The notes: a model not told the origin generated them from the letters alone. Shown: positions 1-11,340, counted from the first letter of the stretch. The stretch is DNA of 64,000 bases from Rhabdophis nuchalis (GCA_039707465.1 CM077644.1:84824375-84888374); one strand, 5' to 3'. Numbers and translations are program-made.

Positions 1-204
1 CCCACTCTGTGGGAGCAGACAGGTTGAAGGGAAGTATGTGGCAGGAGGCGGTCTCTCAAGTATATGCCCCACATATCACTTCAAGGCAAAATATACTTTT
101 TTAAAAGTATATTTTTTAAAAGAATATTGAGTCTAAAGCTTTTAGAGTGGGAGAAAAAATGTGGATGCAGTTTTTTTCTCTTCTGAATTTAAGCATGTTG
201 AGAT

Positions 205-531
205 TTTTTTTAAAATTTTATTTATTTTAATTTGATTTATATCCCGCCCTTCTCCATGAGGGACCCAGGGCAGCGCACAGGAATTTAAAAACATATAAAA
301 CAAAATATACAAAATTTAAAAGCATATTAAATTAGACAATCCTATGCTAAAACCAAATTAAAACCCCAATTTAAAACTATCTAAAATAGCCCCAGTAGGA
401 GGTTAGGCTAGGCGGGCTTGCTGAAAAAGATGTGTCTTTAGACACTGGCGGAAGAGGCGGAGGTCCAAGATGGTACGAAGTTCAGGAGGGAGGTCGTTCC
501 AAAGGGCAGGGCCTGCCACAGAGAAGGCTCT
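205..531 (-). mobile_element. L2-type LINE, 3' fragment (antisense)
   Basis: Read on the minus strand, this encodes the last ~45 residues of the L2 protein (the SVAGPALWNDLPPELRT block, then a KTHLF ending) followed by the 3' UTR with the GC-rich block near 240-282 (minus-strand sense: a cgccctgggtcc core) that is shared with the longer L2 copies at 1.2, 50 and 60 kb. It is a severely 5'-truncated insertion, as is usual for target-primed reverse transcription. It is non-functional. The strand and family are clear from the shared C-terminal motif; the exact ends are not. Confidence 0.8.
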
Positions 532-1085
532 AGATAGAAAGTTTGAAGAGGAATTCAATGTCAGTTCATCTAAACATAAGGAGCAGTGTGCTCTATAACT
601 CTGCTTTATCCAGATCCCATGAAACAACATTTTCAAGTCAGCAGTAAAGAAAATGCAAACCACTGACTAAGGGGAAGAAGCTGAAGAAAGGAAGAGGTAA
701 GTCTGAGTTGGTGCCTCATTCTCTTCCTATTTCTTTGTTCAGACACAATAAACATAGGATAGATAACTGGGACCCGATTATTTTTTTCTGAGGGAGTATT
801 ATTTGTTTTCGGTCTCAATTTGGCTTGATAGGTCAGCCCCACTCAGCCAGGACAACCTGCTGGGGTGAATGCACACACAAACTGGTACAAAAATATATGT
901 TTAAAATAGCATTTAGTTCATTAAGACACAACTGTAAATAGTAAGATAGAATATAAGTTTCAAATAGCCAATGGAAGCAAAGGGACAACAATGGACAGAC
1001 TCACCAAAGTGGAAATACTTCTTTGAGGACTTCAGCAAGGCACTGAGTCCATTGAAGAACAGAGGAAAATAAACCAGCAAACTCA
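532..1085. other. no gene seen; unique-looking AT-rich DNA
   Basis: No repeat family or exon-like frame is recognised. Short open frames here carry no known motif and have no splice-site context that I can support. Confidence 0.4.
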
Positions 1086-2198
1086 ATCTGATTTACTGAA
1101 AAATCTGAAAAAATTGAAAAAAGTTTTTACTACCGGTTCTGTAGGCGTGGTTTGGTGGGCATGGCAGGGGAAGGATACTGCAAAATTCCCATTCCCTCCC
1201 CATTCCTGAGGGAAGGATATTGCAAATTCTCCATTCCCACCCCACTCTGGCCATTGGGGGCGAAACACCGGCCCCTGTGGAGAGGGCGCGCAATTTGGGT
1301 GTCCTCCTGGATTCGCGGCTGTCCATGGAGGACTATGTGGCGGCCGTGGCCTGGGGGGCGTTCCATCAGGTACGCCTGATGTGCCAATTGCGCCCCTTAC
1401 TGGACCGGGCTGCCCTGCGCACAGTCACTCAAGCACTCGTGACGTCTCGACTCGACTACTGTAATGCTCTCTACATGGGGCTTCCCTTGAGGTGCACTCG
1501 AAAGCTGCAGTTAGTCCAGAATGCAGCTGAGCGGGTGATTACGGGAGTGTCCAGACACTCCCATACAACACCGATCCTGCACGAGCTGCACTGGATTCCT
1601 GTGGTCTTTCGGGTGCGCTTCAAGGTTTTGACGACCATCTTCAAAGCGTTCCATGGCTCGGGACCTAGTTACATGCGAGACCGTCTCCTACCCCATACAT
1701 CCCTTAGACCGATACGCTCCCACAGAGAGGGCCTTCTCAGGGTGCCGTCGGCTGGACAATGCCGACTGGCGAAACCCAGAGGAAGAGCCTTCTCTGTGGC
1801 GGGCCCTGCCCTTTGGAACGACTTACCCCCTGAACGTCGCACCATCTCCGACCTCCGACCTCTTCCGCAAGTGCCTAAAGACACATTTGTTCCATCTAGC
1901 CGGCCTAGCGTAACCTCCATAATGACTTTTAGACAGTTTTAAATTTTGGGGATTTTAATTTGGTTTTAGCGCAGGATCTTTATCAAATAAGTTTTTAAAT
2001 TTTTATGTGATTTTGTATGTATTTTAATATTCCTGTGCGCCGCCCTGGGTCCGTTTTTGGAGAAGGGCGGGGTATAAATTTAATACAAAAACAAAACAAA
2101 ACAACCTCTGGGGCCAGCCAGAGGTGGTATTCTCTGAACGACTCAAAATTTCTGCTACCAGTTTTCCAGAACCTGCTGAACTTCACCCCTATGTGATT
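1086..2198 (+). mobile_element. non-autonomous hAT element split by an L2 insertion
   Basis: Outer limits are set by an imperfect 8-bp target duplication, atctgatt at 1086-1093 and atgtgatt at 2191-2198. The left part (1094-1245) carries the family block with an accggttctg core and the ggaaggatactgcaaaa motif; the right part (2103-2190) carries the gaggtggtattc motif and ends near cttcacccct. The same blocks occur at 17.8, 38.1 and 45.6 kb, so this is a dispersed MITE family without a transposase frame. An L2 fragment occupies the centre. The 7/8 duplication match and diverged left end make the boundaries moderate confidence. Confidence 0.6.
1246..2102 (+). mobile_element. L2-type LINE, 5'-truncated copy inside a hAT
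   Basis: Contains only the C-terminal part of the L2 protein and the 3' UTR, ending in an A/C-rich tail (about 2080-2102). The frame running to 1942 encodes the LAIGGE, NLGVLLDSRLSM, TSRLDYCNALYMGLP, VQNAAE and HELHWIPVVFRVRFKVL blocks seen in the intact copy at 50 kb. Near 1855-1870 an apparent extra base shifts the frame, so the true KTHLF ending lies in another frame to 1913. The hexamer ctctgg borders both sides and may be part of the target duplication. Reverse-transcriptase catalytic motifs are absent, so this copy is dead. Confidence 0.85.
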
Positions 2199-3867
2199 GA
2201 TTCAGTCCTTCTTGAATATTTCAACATCTCACTCCATCTTCTCTTTCCCAGAATTACATCGTTCTTTTCCAAGAAAGATTAAAACACAAAAGCCTCTGGC
2301 AAGCTGCTGGCTAGGTAACCTCAAGGTGGCGAATGGTTGTAGTTACACATATGGATTTCACCAAATGTCCCTCTTCAATTTGCTAGAAAGTGAAGTTACC
2401 TGGGTATGATTATGGGTGTGTCTTTCCTAATCTAATGGATCTCTGAAGTTTGCCTTAGTACAGACACTTTGGCATTCAATGAGACAGGATCAACATCTGC
2501 AGCACAGAACATAGCATAAAATAAATGAATGAGGGAGAAAGTAAATAATGAAACCTTTGTCCAGTCAGCCCCAAAGCTTTAAAAGCTGTTTAAAATTGAA
2601 GCTTGTATGTGCTGATTTTGTGGTGTTAAAACAGGGTTTCCCTTGGGTTTTCTGAGAATTTCATCTTTAATATCGGTGAGAAAGGCAGATACTCTACCAG
2701 TCTTTTTCACACTTTAAGACACTGTGTCTGTTGAATTAGGCCAGTACAGAATTTACTAAAATGAATTAGACTCTTCATTATCAGGACTCGAGATGTAAAT
2801 GTTATAAATATAGATGAAGGAAAATTGATAGTTCATATAATCACTCTGAAAGTTGGAACAGCATTTAGCAAACCTTGGCTGACCTTGAGAAAACTAAGAA
2901 GGATTCAACTTGGTGAGCACCAGGAACTATTTCCATATTATTGCATACAAAACTGCATAATCATATATATGAAGCGACCAGAAGTTGACCTTGACTTAGA
3001 ATTTATACAGTGAAGATCTCTACTGAAGAAAATCGTGGAATTATTATATTTTATGATTCCCATCTTCTCCTGTGGCTCAGGCACCCCTTGCAACATTTGC
3101 TGTTCAAAAGAATTGGTAAATGGCTTTTGTTTACAGTGACAAGCGAGAATGTCTGTGAATGGTTGCAGGGGGGTGGGGGGAGTTGAGTACAATCCTTTTT
3201 TCCCCCCTTTAACTAAGTTTGCATTGCACTGCCATTTCTCTGTAATGAAATATCCCTTCTATTCATGTAGCAAGGTCTAGATCCAATCCAATCATTCTGA
3301 ACAATGAAAGATGACTGAAAAGTACCCAATGCTACCTTTCATTTCACTAAATCCAGGCAGAAAAAGACTGTATTAAAGCAAGGAGATAATTCAGCTACTT
3401 CTTATATATCAGAAATAGTCATGGCTGATTATTTATTTTTCTGCAATATTTTTAAACATGCAGTACCGGTTAACCCAGTATAATCATTTCATCAGATATC
3501 TTAGATGCAATAATTTAGACTGTTCATCTGACATAACATACTGTTTTAAGCAATCCATTAGCATGATTTCATATTATAGTTCAGGTTGTCCCAGGAATGA
3601 TATGGCAAGTTAAATTTGGTACCCCAAAAGCAAGGGCCCCAAAATAAAAGTGGAAAACTGAAAGCTGATTTCTTTCCTCTGCATTTCTAAAAAAGAAAAT
3701 CCATAACCATCTTCCTGATGTTGATGATTCCACAGCACCAAAAAAAGGATGGATCAGTTGTTGAACCTCATCATCGAAATATTTTATTTATTTGTTTGTT
3801 TCTTTGTAAAATGTATTAGCCACTCATCTTGCCACATGGTAACTCTGGGAGGGTTACAATATGTGAT
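2199..3867. other. no gene seen; mostly unique sequence
   Basis: AT-rich DNA with no recognisable exon. Around 3785-3860 a stretch rich in tttatttg followed by a ctctgggaggg motif resembles the 3' tail of an old LINE, but it is too short to assign. Confidence 0.35.
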
Positions 3868-4598
3868 CTTAGGCTGCATTAACAGATCTTAGTATCAAGA
3901 TCACGTGAAGTGTTAATATTGCCTTATACTGTACTGGTGAAGCCACACTGGAAATAGTGTATTAGTTTTGGTCACTAAGATATGAAAAAAGATGTTGAAA
4001 CTCTAGAACAAGGCTGTCAAACACGCAACCTGCAAGCAGGATGCGTCATGCACTGGCCATACCCACACCTAGTTTAGCGAAGGGGGGAAAAGTCCCGAAA
4101 CATCATGTAACGCCACCGTGATGATGCAAGTTTGACACCCTGGCTCCAGAAATAGTACAAAGCAGAGTAACAAAGATGATTAACAGACTGGAGGCTAAAC
4201 TATTCAATGAATGATTGTGGGAACAGAGAATGTCTAATCTAACAAAAAGTTTAGGAATGCCATGATTGCAATTCCAATATTTGAGGGGCTGTCACAGAGA
4301 AAGTAAGTATTATTCTCCAAGGCACCTGAAGACAAGACAAGAAGGAACCGATGGAAACTTAAAAAAGAGAGACCCAATTACAATTAAGGATACATTTTCT
4401 GTAAGTTAGAACAATCAGTGGAATGGCTTGCCTCCAGAAGTCATGGGTGCTTCATCATTGGAGGTTTTTAAGAAGATATTGGACAACCATTTGTCTGGAA
4501 TGATGTGGGGTCTCCTGCTTGAGCAGGAGGTTAGACTAAAAGACTTCCAAGGTCCCTTCCAAATCTATGATTCTCTATTCTGTAAAATGAGATTAAAT
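3868..4598 (+). mobile_element. CR1-type LINE 3' fragment, split by a hAT
   Basis: Matches in sense the CR1 3' region seen again at 8.9 kb and, inverted, at 38 and 48 kb. It contains the tail of the CR1 ORF (LPPEVMGASSLEVFKKILDNHLSG near 4428-4500), then the 3' UTR with the aaggtcccttccaa block and a short gattctctattct terminal repeat typical of CR1 ends. It is 5'-truncated and carries several frame breaks. A 135-bp hAT interrupts it at 4009-4143. Confidence 0.85.
4001..4151 (+). mobile_element. short hAT MITE nested in CR1, with target duplication
   Basis: The element (4009-4143) is bounded by ctctagaa (4001-4008) and ctccagaa (4144-4151), a 7/8 match to an 8-bp hAT target duplication. Its ends are inverted: gctgtcaaac near the left, gtttgacaccctg at the right. 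Removing it restores a continuous CR1 sequence, which proves that it inserted after the CR1. It is far too short to encode transposase. A related copy lies at 36.3 kb and a fragment at 8.8 kb. Confidence 0.85.
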
Positions 4599-4624
4599 AT
4601 TAAAAGAGATGTTCTACCTTCCAT

Positions 4625-4807
4625 TGTCAAGACAGAAGTGGGTTTCCAATCCCGGTGCTACTGGTTTGCACATGCTCATGCTTGCATGCATGCATGACAC
4701 TTCTGCACATGCGCAGAAGCATCCTGGTGGATGGGTGGAGCCTCCTGCCGCTGCCACTACCGGTTTGGCTGATCTGGGAGCAACGGCAACCCACCTCTGT
4801 GGCAAGA
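4625..4807 (+). mobile_element. short hAT-like MITE with target duplication
   Basis: The 167-bp element (4633-4799) starts cagaagtgggtt and ends aacccacctctg, a clear terminal inverted repeat. It is flanked by tgtcaaga (4625-4632) and tggcaaga (4800-4807), a 7/8 match. Its interior is CpG- and TGCATG-rich. Open frames here are by-products and no transposase is encoded. It lies just past the CR1 3' end. Confidence 0.75.
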
Positions 4808-5485
4808 CCACTGTAGAGTTCCAAAGTTTAGGACCATGGAATTCTTAATAAATATTAATATTGCAATGTAAGTGAATTAAAGCAATTAACCTTTATCCTT
4901 TTATATTTCTTATACTATCCATGAATGTAACTCTGTCAGTCTGCCAAAAGAATTCTCAAGGCAGCAATCAAATAGTAAAATATAAAATTCAAAATAGTAC
5001 ATATAAAATTCAAAAGGAAAAAAAAGGAATGTATAACATATGGATTGATTCTGTATGATCACAGTAATATTGCCTGATGTGGTGATCAAAACAACTCCCC
5101 GTTTTTTGCATTTAAGAGACATTGTATATTAGGTTTTGAGGCAATTCCTACAGCCTTTGATATCATATGTTTCCACTCCTACGTTCTCCTCTTTCTTGAG
5201 AAAATTGAATGCATATTTATTAGTCATAGATTGTTTATAGGGTACAGAGAGTTTCTAATTATTGAATCACAGAATAATTATAATGACATTTGAAATATTC
5301 TTCACTTTCTCCCCTGTGTATTTGGTCATTTATCTAATGTGACTTTTTATCTGTGATTATTTCTAAGGAACTTATATTCCTTCCTGATGGAATTATATAA
5401 CAGCACCTGTTAACTTCTTCTAGTATGGATGATGTATCGCTAAAAACTTGAGGTTGTATTATACTTATCCTGCAAATATTGGATA
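4808..5485. other. no gene seen; AT-rich unique sequence
   Basis: No recognisable repeats or exons. Long A/T runs and scattered short open frames only. Confidence 0.35.
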
Positions 5486-6376
5486 CTCTAACTCAGGGGT
5501 CCCCAACCTTTGAAACTTTAAGTCTGAAGGACTTCAGCTCCCAGACTTCTCCAGCCAGCAAAGCTGGCTGGAGAACTCTGGGAGCTGAAATCCTTCAGGC
5601 TTAAAGTTGCAAAGGTTGGGGACCCTTGACTATTCTCTACTCTAAGTAGAAGCAAAGCTGGCTGGAGAACTCTGGGAGCTGAAATCCTTCAGGCTTAAAG
5701 TTGCAAAGGTTGGGGACCCCTGACTATTCTCTACTCTACGTAGAAGTAAAGCTGGCTGGAGAATTCTGGGAGCTGAAGTCCTTCAGACTTAAAGTTGCAA
5801 AGGTTGGAGACCCCTGTTTTAGAGGATGTTGGCTTTAGCTAATGTGTGCTAATTTGAAAGTATTTTACACAGTCTGCTGATGGTTCTGTTATTTTCTGTA
5901 TATTATATCCCCAACCCCTGATCCGCAATATAAGACAGATGCACAATTTTCTTTGGATCACTCTTGGTGCGGGAGTGATACATTTGGAGTTGCAGTCCCC
6001 AAAGAGAATGAGGGTAGCACAAACAAGCCCTGGAATCAGACACACACACATCCCACACACACATACAAAAAATACCCACCTGGAATTAAATTCAAAATTC
6101 ATATGAGAATATTATCATTAATACTCTCCAAGTACTTAATAGTTTCCCTTTTCTCATTCATTAAAAGGGCAGATATTAAAGCCTCTCAAAAATTTTCAGA
6201 GGCTTCTTCAAGCCCTAGGCCAAAGGTGTTACACTTTGAAATGGGATGTTATGAATATTTAAATCAATAACTGAATGTGCTTATTTGCATGTGTTCAGCA
6301 AAGCTGGCTGGAGAATTCTGGGAGTTGAAGTCCTTCAGACTTAAAGTTGCAAAGGTTGGGGACCCCTGCTCTAACT
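5486..6376. mobile_element. palindromic hAT MITE, tandemly amplified and interrupted
   Basis: A perfect 8-bp target duplication, ctctaact, lies at 5486-5493 and 6369-6376 and shows that everything between descends from one hAT insertion. The left arm (5494-5557) begins caggggtccccaacc and the right end (to 6368) is ggttggggacccctg. The right arm plus ~22 bp of 3' flank is repeated: copies start at 5558, 5652 and 5746 (94-bp period), and a fourth starts at 6298. The first two copies have lost ~5 bp at the element/flank junction. Between the third and fourth copies sits a 480-bp segment duplicated from elsewhere. No protein is encoded. Confidence 0.85.
5817..6296. repeat. 480-bp duplicated segment, copy A (partner at 42380-42849)
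   Basis: This segment matches 42380-42849 base for base apart from about eight substitutions and one 10-bp insertion (near 5844), roughly 98% identity by my hand alignment. It lies between two copies of a hAT right arm, whereas the partner is flanked by unrelated unique DNA, so A is probably the derived copy. It contains a short CA-rich stretch and an open frame of 105 codons (5953-6270) also open in the partner. The five differences inside that frame give three replacement and two silent changes, which does not suggest protein constraint. Confidence 0.85.
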
Positions 6377-6410
6377 ATTCTCTACTCTAAGTAGAAGCAT
6401 ATGATTTAAA

Positions 6411-7540
6411 TTAAGGTTCTTTGTGTTTCCCATTTTCCTTCCATTATAAATAACAGCTTAAAAAACTGGGTTCGCAGCCTCCACTTCTAATTTTGCAATG
6501 GCCTGAATTTTCACACTGTAGGTGAGGAACTATGACCACACTTCCGAGACAGGAAATAGACTTATGGGAGATATAAATGTATGGGCATGTGTGTGTATAT
6601 TCATATATAAAGAAAATTTTGAAATGAATATAGGCAAGGCCATAAGTGTCCACAGCTAGCCATAAAGATGCTAAAACAATGAAGCATGCTATGCAATGTC
6701 ACCTGTTCTGCCTTTTTACATTTGCATCATGTTGGGCACAAGTACCTAAGGATGAATCATGCATCACGCTCTACAATTCTCATTTTGTCACCCTTTTTCT
6801 TGGTTGCCATTTGTTAGATGCCTCTGGCCAGGGTGAGCACAAGAAAAATGGCAATGGAGGGAAAAGGATAGATGCTCTAGGTTAATATAATTTTGTTTTA
6901 ATATTTCTAAGGTTATAACATGGCGTTTGGGAAAGAGAGAATGTGAATGTGCATAGAATATGCATTGGCATCATTCAGTCTCAAAAGATTATGGTATCGT
7001 GCTCTGGAAAGAGGGAAAGCTGGACTGTCCTCTCCAGAGTACGAAGCCTGGGTAGATTAATATGTAGGATAGACTGTTACCCAGCAGCAGTTCCCCCCTC
7101 TCCATGTCACTGAAATAGTCCAATGGAATGGCAGAGCTGATACAATTGGTTCCAGCTGCATCGCAGGAGTTACCAAAACGTGGCTGTACACAGTCACAAA
7201 CTGCTTCCAAGACTCTGTCTTAGGATTTTGTCTTGAGGTTGACTCCTGAAGCCTTTTCCGGTAGTGGATATAGCCACACGGCAATGGAGTTTTGTAATCA
7301 GAGTTTTCCTTTTCCTAGAAGATGGTTCTACCACTTTATCTGCTTGGGGTGGGGGGGAAGCCCTCTTCCACCTTCAAAACCACTAATTGTCTGTGACGGG
7401 TAGAGCCTGGCTTTCAAAACGTTGCAGGATGGCAGGTTTAAATTATAGAAATATAGTTTCCAAATTTGGACACTTTGGAAGCGTGGATGCTTATAATAAT
7501 AATCTTTATTGTCATTGTACTAAAATTACAATGAAATTGG
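6411..7540. other. no gene seen; unique sequence
   Basis: No recognised repeat or exon. A small AT-rich stretch at 7498-7545 (aataatctttattgtcattg) resembles a LINE 3' tail but cannot be assigned. Confidence 0.35.
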
Positions 7541-7922
7541 TTTTAACTTTTTTTATTTATTGAATTTTTATAGCACACCTATCTCCCCGAAGGGACTCAG
7601 GGCGGTGCACAGGAAATTAAAAGCGGAAATACAAACATATTAATAAAACGGACATATAATAAATAAGACTACAGAATAAAATCTAATTAAATTTAAAGTG
7701 CCCTGTGCTAAAAATTCCTAAAACATTACCACACATTAAAATCCAATAAGACAAGTCTACGAAAGTGGTCTCGGGGGCTAGGCTAGGCTGACTAGATGGA
7801 AAAGATGAGTCTTCAAATGTTGGCGGAAGGGGCGGAGGTCCGTGGTAGTCCAGAGTTGGGGGGTAGGTCGTTCCAGAGGGCCGGGCCCGCCACAGGAAGG
7901 CCCTTCCCCTGGGGGTCGCCAC
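7541..7922 (-). mobile_element. L2-type LINE 3' fragment (antisense)
   Basis: On the minus strand it reads the end of the L2 protein (TPRGRAF start, then PSGTTYPP in a shifted frame) and the 3' UTR, with the conserved GC-rich block near 7590-7610. Frame shifts break the terminal peptide. It is a dead 5'-truncated copy of the same family as the elements at 50 and 60 kb. Confidence 0.8.
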
Positions 7923-8107
7923 CTTTATTTAACTTTATTTATTTTAGCACTCCAGCAATAAAATGAATAAATGTCTGCCTGAGCCTGAAGCCCCCCCCCC
8001 TTTTTTTGCCCCTTCATGGGAAAATAGGAATGTGAGAAAATATATTCTCTTGAGTGCAGCCTACTGAAGGTATGGCATGAAATCTAAAGGTTCCTCTTCT
8101 TTGTTCT

Positions 8108-8340
8108 ATTGGATAGCACTTAGACTTATATACCACTTTATAGTGCTTTACAGCCCTCTATAAGAGGTTTTACAGAGTCAGAATATTGCCCCCAACAATC
8201 TTGTTCCTCATTTTACCCACCTTGGAAGGATGGATGGCTGAGTCAACCTTGAGCCTGGTGAGATTTGAACTGCCAAATTGCAGGCAGGCAGCAGAAGTAG
8301 CCTGAAGTACAGTGCTTTAAACATTGCGCCACCGAGGCTC
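8108..8340 (-). mobile_element. tRNA-derived SINE, family A (antisense)
   Basis: On the minus strand it starts with a tRNA-like head (gagcctcggtggcgcaatg) and continues through the gttgactcagcc, gggtaaaatgagg and tgctgactctg-like blocks to a tail with tataagtctaagtgct. The same family occurs at 33.1 kb (antisense) and 36.1 kb (sense). It would be transcribed by RNA polymerase III if active. I do not assign a published family name. Confidence 0.8.
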
Positions 8341-8804
8341 TTGATGATGCAGCAGCTAGTCTTGCTCTACTTTCTTCAGTGCTCACCTGGCAACAAAGTA
8401 AAAGAATAAGGAAGAAGAAAGCTGGAGTTTCATTTCCAGATTTGGTATTGGGGTTAATGCAGTGACGGGTAGCTCCCAGAGCAAAGGAGGAGATGCAGTG
8501 TAGGCTGCAGAGGCTGTGTGAGAACTGGTTCAAATGGAAACAATCTGAAGAAAAGATGTCTGCCAAATGGGTTGCACAAACTGCAACTATTCTACACCAC
8601 AATCCCTTTCTAAAGAGAAAATGGTGGAGGCTGGGTTATTGGAGGATGAGAGGTCCATGTGGCCTTTGGATATGGATGCTGCATTCTCAAAGCTGCTACT
8701 GCTATGGCTTCAGTCTGCCTTCTCTTATAATGGCTGCCAAACTCACAATGACATGTTGTTGTCCCACGATGTATCACAACTTTTTTCCCTTTCAGTAAAA
8801 TGGG
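8341..8804. other. no gene seen
   Basis: Unassigned sequence between the SINE and a hAT remnant. Overlapping short frames on both strands show no recognisable motif. Confidence 0.3.
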
Positions 8805-8857
8805 GTGGGCATGGCCAGCACATGACTCATCTGACCCATATGAGTTTGATACCCCTG
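8805..8857 (+). mobile_element. hAT right-end remnant
   Basis: The sequence gggtgggcatggccagc followed by gagtttgatacccctg resembles the right end of the hAT family at 55.3 kb and 4.0 kb. The left end is missing and no target duplication can be set. Confidence 0.4.
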
Positions 8858-8865
8858 CCCTAGAT

Positions 8866-9778
8866 GACTGGCTGAAAATCCAAATGGATCTTGACAAACT
8901 TGACAGACCTATCCAACAAAATGAAATTCAATGTAGAGAAAAGTAAAGTCTTACATTTAGGCAAGAAAAAGTACACATAAAGACTTGGTGAAACCAGGCT
9001 TAATAGCAACAACTGTTAACAGGGATCTTGGAGTCTTAGTGTGCCACCAGTTAAATATGAGCCAGCAGTGCGCGGTGGCAGCCAAAAGAGCCAATGCAAT
9101 CCTAAATTGCATTAACAGAGGGAGACAATCAAGATTAAGTGAGTACTAATATTACTCTATGAAGCCTTAGTAAGACCACACCTAGAATACTGCATCCAGT
9201 TTTGGTCACCACACTCTAAAAAATATGTTGAGATGCTAGAAAAAAGCATAGAGAAGAGCAACCAGGATGATTAGGGGCCTGGAGACTAAAACATATGAAG
9301 AACGGTTGCAGGAACTGAGCATGGCTAATCTAGTGAAGAGAAAGAGCAGCAGAGACATGATAGTAGTGTTCCAATATCTGAGGGGCTGCTACAGAGAGAA
9401 AGGGGTCAAGCTATTTTCCAAGGCACCTAAAAGCAGACCAGGTATGGAAACTGACTCAAGTGGAGATTCAACCTAGAAATAAGGGTAATTTTTTCTGACA
9501 GTGAGAACAGTCAACCAATGGAACAGCTTGCCTTCGGAGGTTGTAGGAGTCTTCCAACTTCTTACCAGAACGACGATCATTTTTTTCCTTTAGCTCAGCA
9601 AACTTGCAAGCAATATGAGCAGTATGACAATCCAGAACATCACTGGAGGCTTTCAAGAAGAGATTGGACTGCCATTTGTCAGAAATGGTGTAGGATCTTC
9701 TGCGTGGACAGGGGGGCGGGCGGTTTGAACTAGATGACTCACAGGGTCCCTTCCAACTTTGTTAATCTGTTAAAAACG
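8866..9778 (+). mobile_element. CR1-type LINE 3' fragment
   Basis: A ~0.9-kb sense CR1 copy covering the C-terminal ORF region and 3' UTR. Recognisable protein blocks are [16 protein letters not shown] near 8920-8970, the LETKTYEERLQELSMANL and DMIVVFQYLRGCYREKG blocks at 9280-9410, and the [13 protein letters not shown] region near 9510-9545. It ends in the CR1-specific agggtcccttccaa motif near 9740-9755. An extra ~85 bp with no CR1 similarity sits near 9555-9640, so the copy is rearranged. Reverse-transcriptase catalytic motifs are not present. Confidence 0.85.
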
Positions 9779-11269
9779 TGGCACTTAAAATGACTTTTAA
9801 CACTGTCCGCAGTGGGCATCAGGTTGAGCAGAATGCATGGCATCTTCTTATTCATTATTAAAATATAAAACTCTTCCCCACATTGTGCAAAGTCCAGAAG
9901 TAAGACTTGGAGTAAGACAAAAGATCTGACGACCTTTGAGCTTGTGTTTAGACATCTGCAAGCTGAGCTGAACTCAACAAAAAATGTTATTTTCTACTAA
10001 CACAGCAGAAACCACAGCAAAGAAAGGGAATGAAACTACTCACTGCTATCTCCATAGAACTCTGATAGATAACTTAATAAGGTCATTGACACGAATAGCC
10101 ATGTTGAAGAGTATTACTTAACTTCCCCCCTGATGTGTCACCGTATGCGTAAGTGAAGTTACAGTGCTGCAAATTGTCAGTAACAGCAGCAGTAAAGACA
10201 CCGAATGTAAGAAGTGCTTCATAGCCACTCAATTCAACTGTGAATCTGTTTTACTTAAAGATTCATTTGAACCTTCATCCAGATCTGGGCTGCAAAACTC
10301 CAGACAACCACCAGACAGAGGTAAAGCAATACTGTCTTCAATTCCGTGGTCTCATCTAACTTTCTCCAGAGTTTTTCAGCCGGATCTTCTAACCAAACTT
10401 GATGTACGATTTTGTTTCTGACTTAATCTTTCCCGTTGTAGATGACTAGTACCATGCTGTGCATATTTAGTCAGAAAGCTTACCGAACCTATGAAGTAAG
10501 ACATCCATGATTCAAGCCATCCGCTGAGGCAGATCTTTTATATCTTACTGCTGAAGAAAAATATAGAATTGTCCTGCACACCTCCCACTTATTTCACAAC
10601 AACTGGATTAATTTTCAGAAGAAAACAGAAGCGAATTCTTCTATACAATGGCTGGGCTCCCACACACTATTTAGCCGACACGTGGATCACTGGTTAGCAT
10701 ATTGTGTGAACCAAGCCAAGTGTGGCTTAATTGAAAAATCACGCTAAAGCAACTTGCGACTAGCACAATGCCATTGCTGAGACATTTTCTCTGCTGCGCA
10801 CAGGCAGGCTTGCTCTCAGTGAATGTGGAATGTGGCATTCAGTGACAATCTGGCAAGCTGCCACTAAATATCCACCTGTAATACAGAAACTGGAACAGTC
10901 ACCTTTACCTGGCTGTTTCAGGGATTATCAGGTTAAATACACAGTTTTAGATAAGAATTCCGCCACAGGGTTAAGCAACCTGGTGCTCTCCAGAGGTTTG
11001 ACACTCAACTCCCATTAGCCCCGGTCACCCCGAGTGACAAAAGGTTTGAGAAATTGTTTCCCAATTGTTGCATGTTCTTTTTTGTTCCTGATGAAGCTAA
11101 ATGTTTGGAGAAGGGTAACTTGCTTTCCTCCCTGCTCCTTGCATTCAATAAGTCTTAATGACAGCATTTCTTATCTTACAAGATGACATGAAGAGGGAGC
11201 TATGGTTCTTCCACTTGTTCAGTTTGCATGTGCTTCTCTCACCGATCTCCAATTTCTGCCCTTCTGTAT
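9779..11269. other. no gene seen; unique sequence
   Basis: Start of a long transposon-poor interval. No conserved exon, RNA gene or repeat family is recognised. Confidence 0.35.
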
Positions 11270-11340
11270 CCTTCCTTCCTTCCTTCCTTCCTTCCTTCCT
11301 TCCTTCCTTCCTTCCTTTCTTCCTTCCTTCCTTCCTTCCC
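11270..11340 (+). repeat. (TTCC)n microsatellite
   Basis: About 16 copies of the tetranucleotide with one interruption (tttc near 11318). The proline/serine/phenylalanine-rich open frames that cross it are products of the repeat and are not genes. Confidence 0.95.

Noticed and set aside
5953..6270. 105-codon frame as a novel gene
   Set aside because: It spans a CA repeat, exists only because the segment was duplicated recently, and shows more replacement than silent changes between copies.
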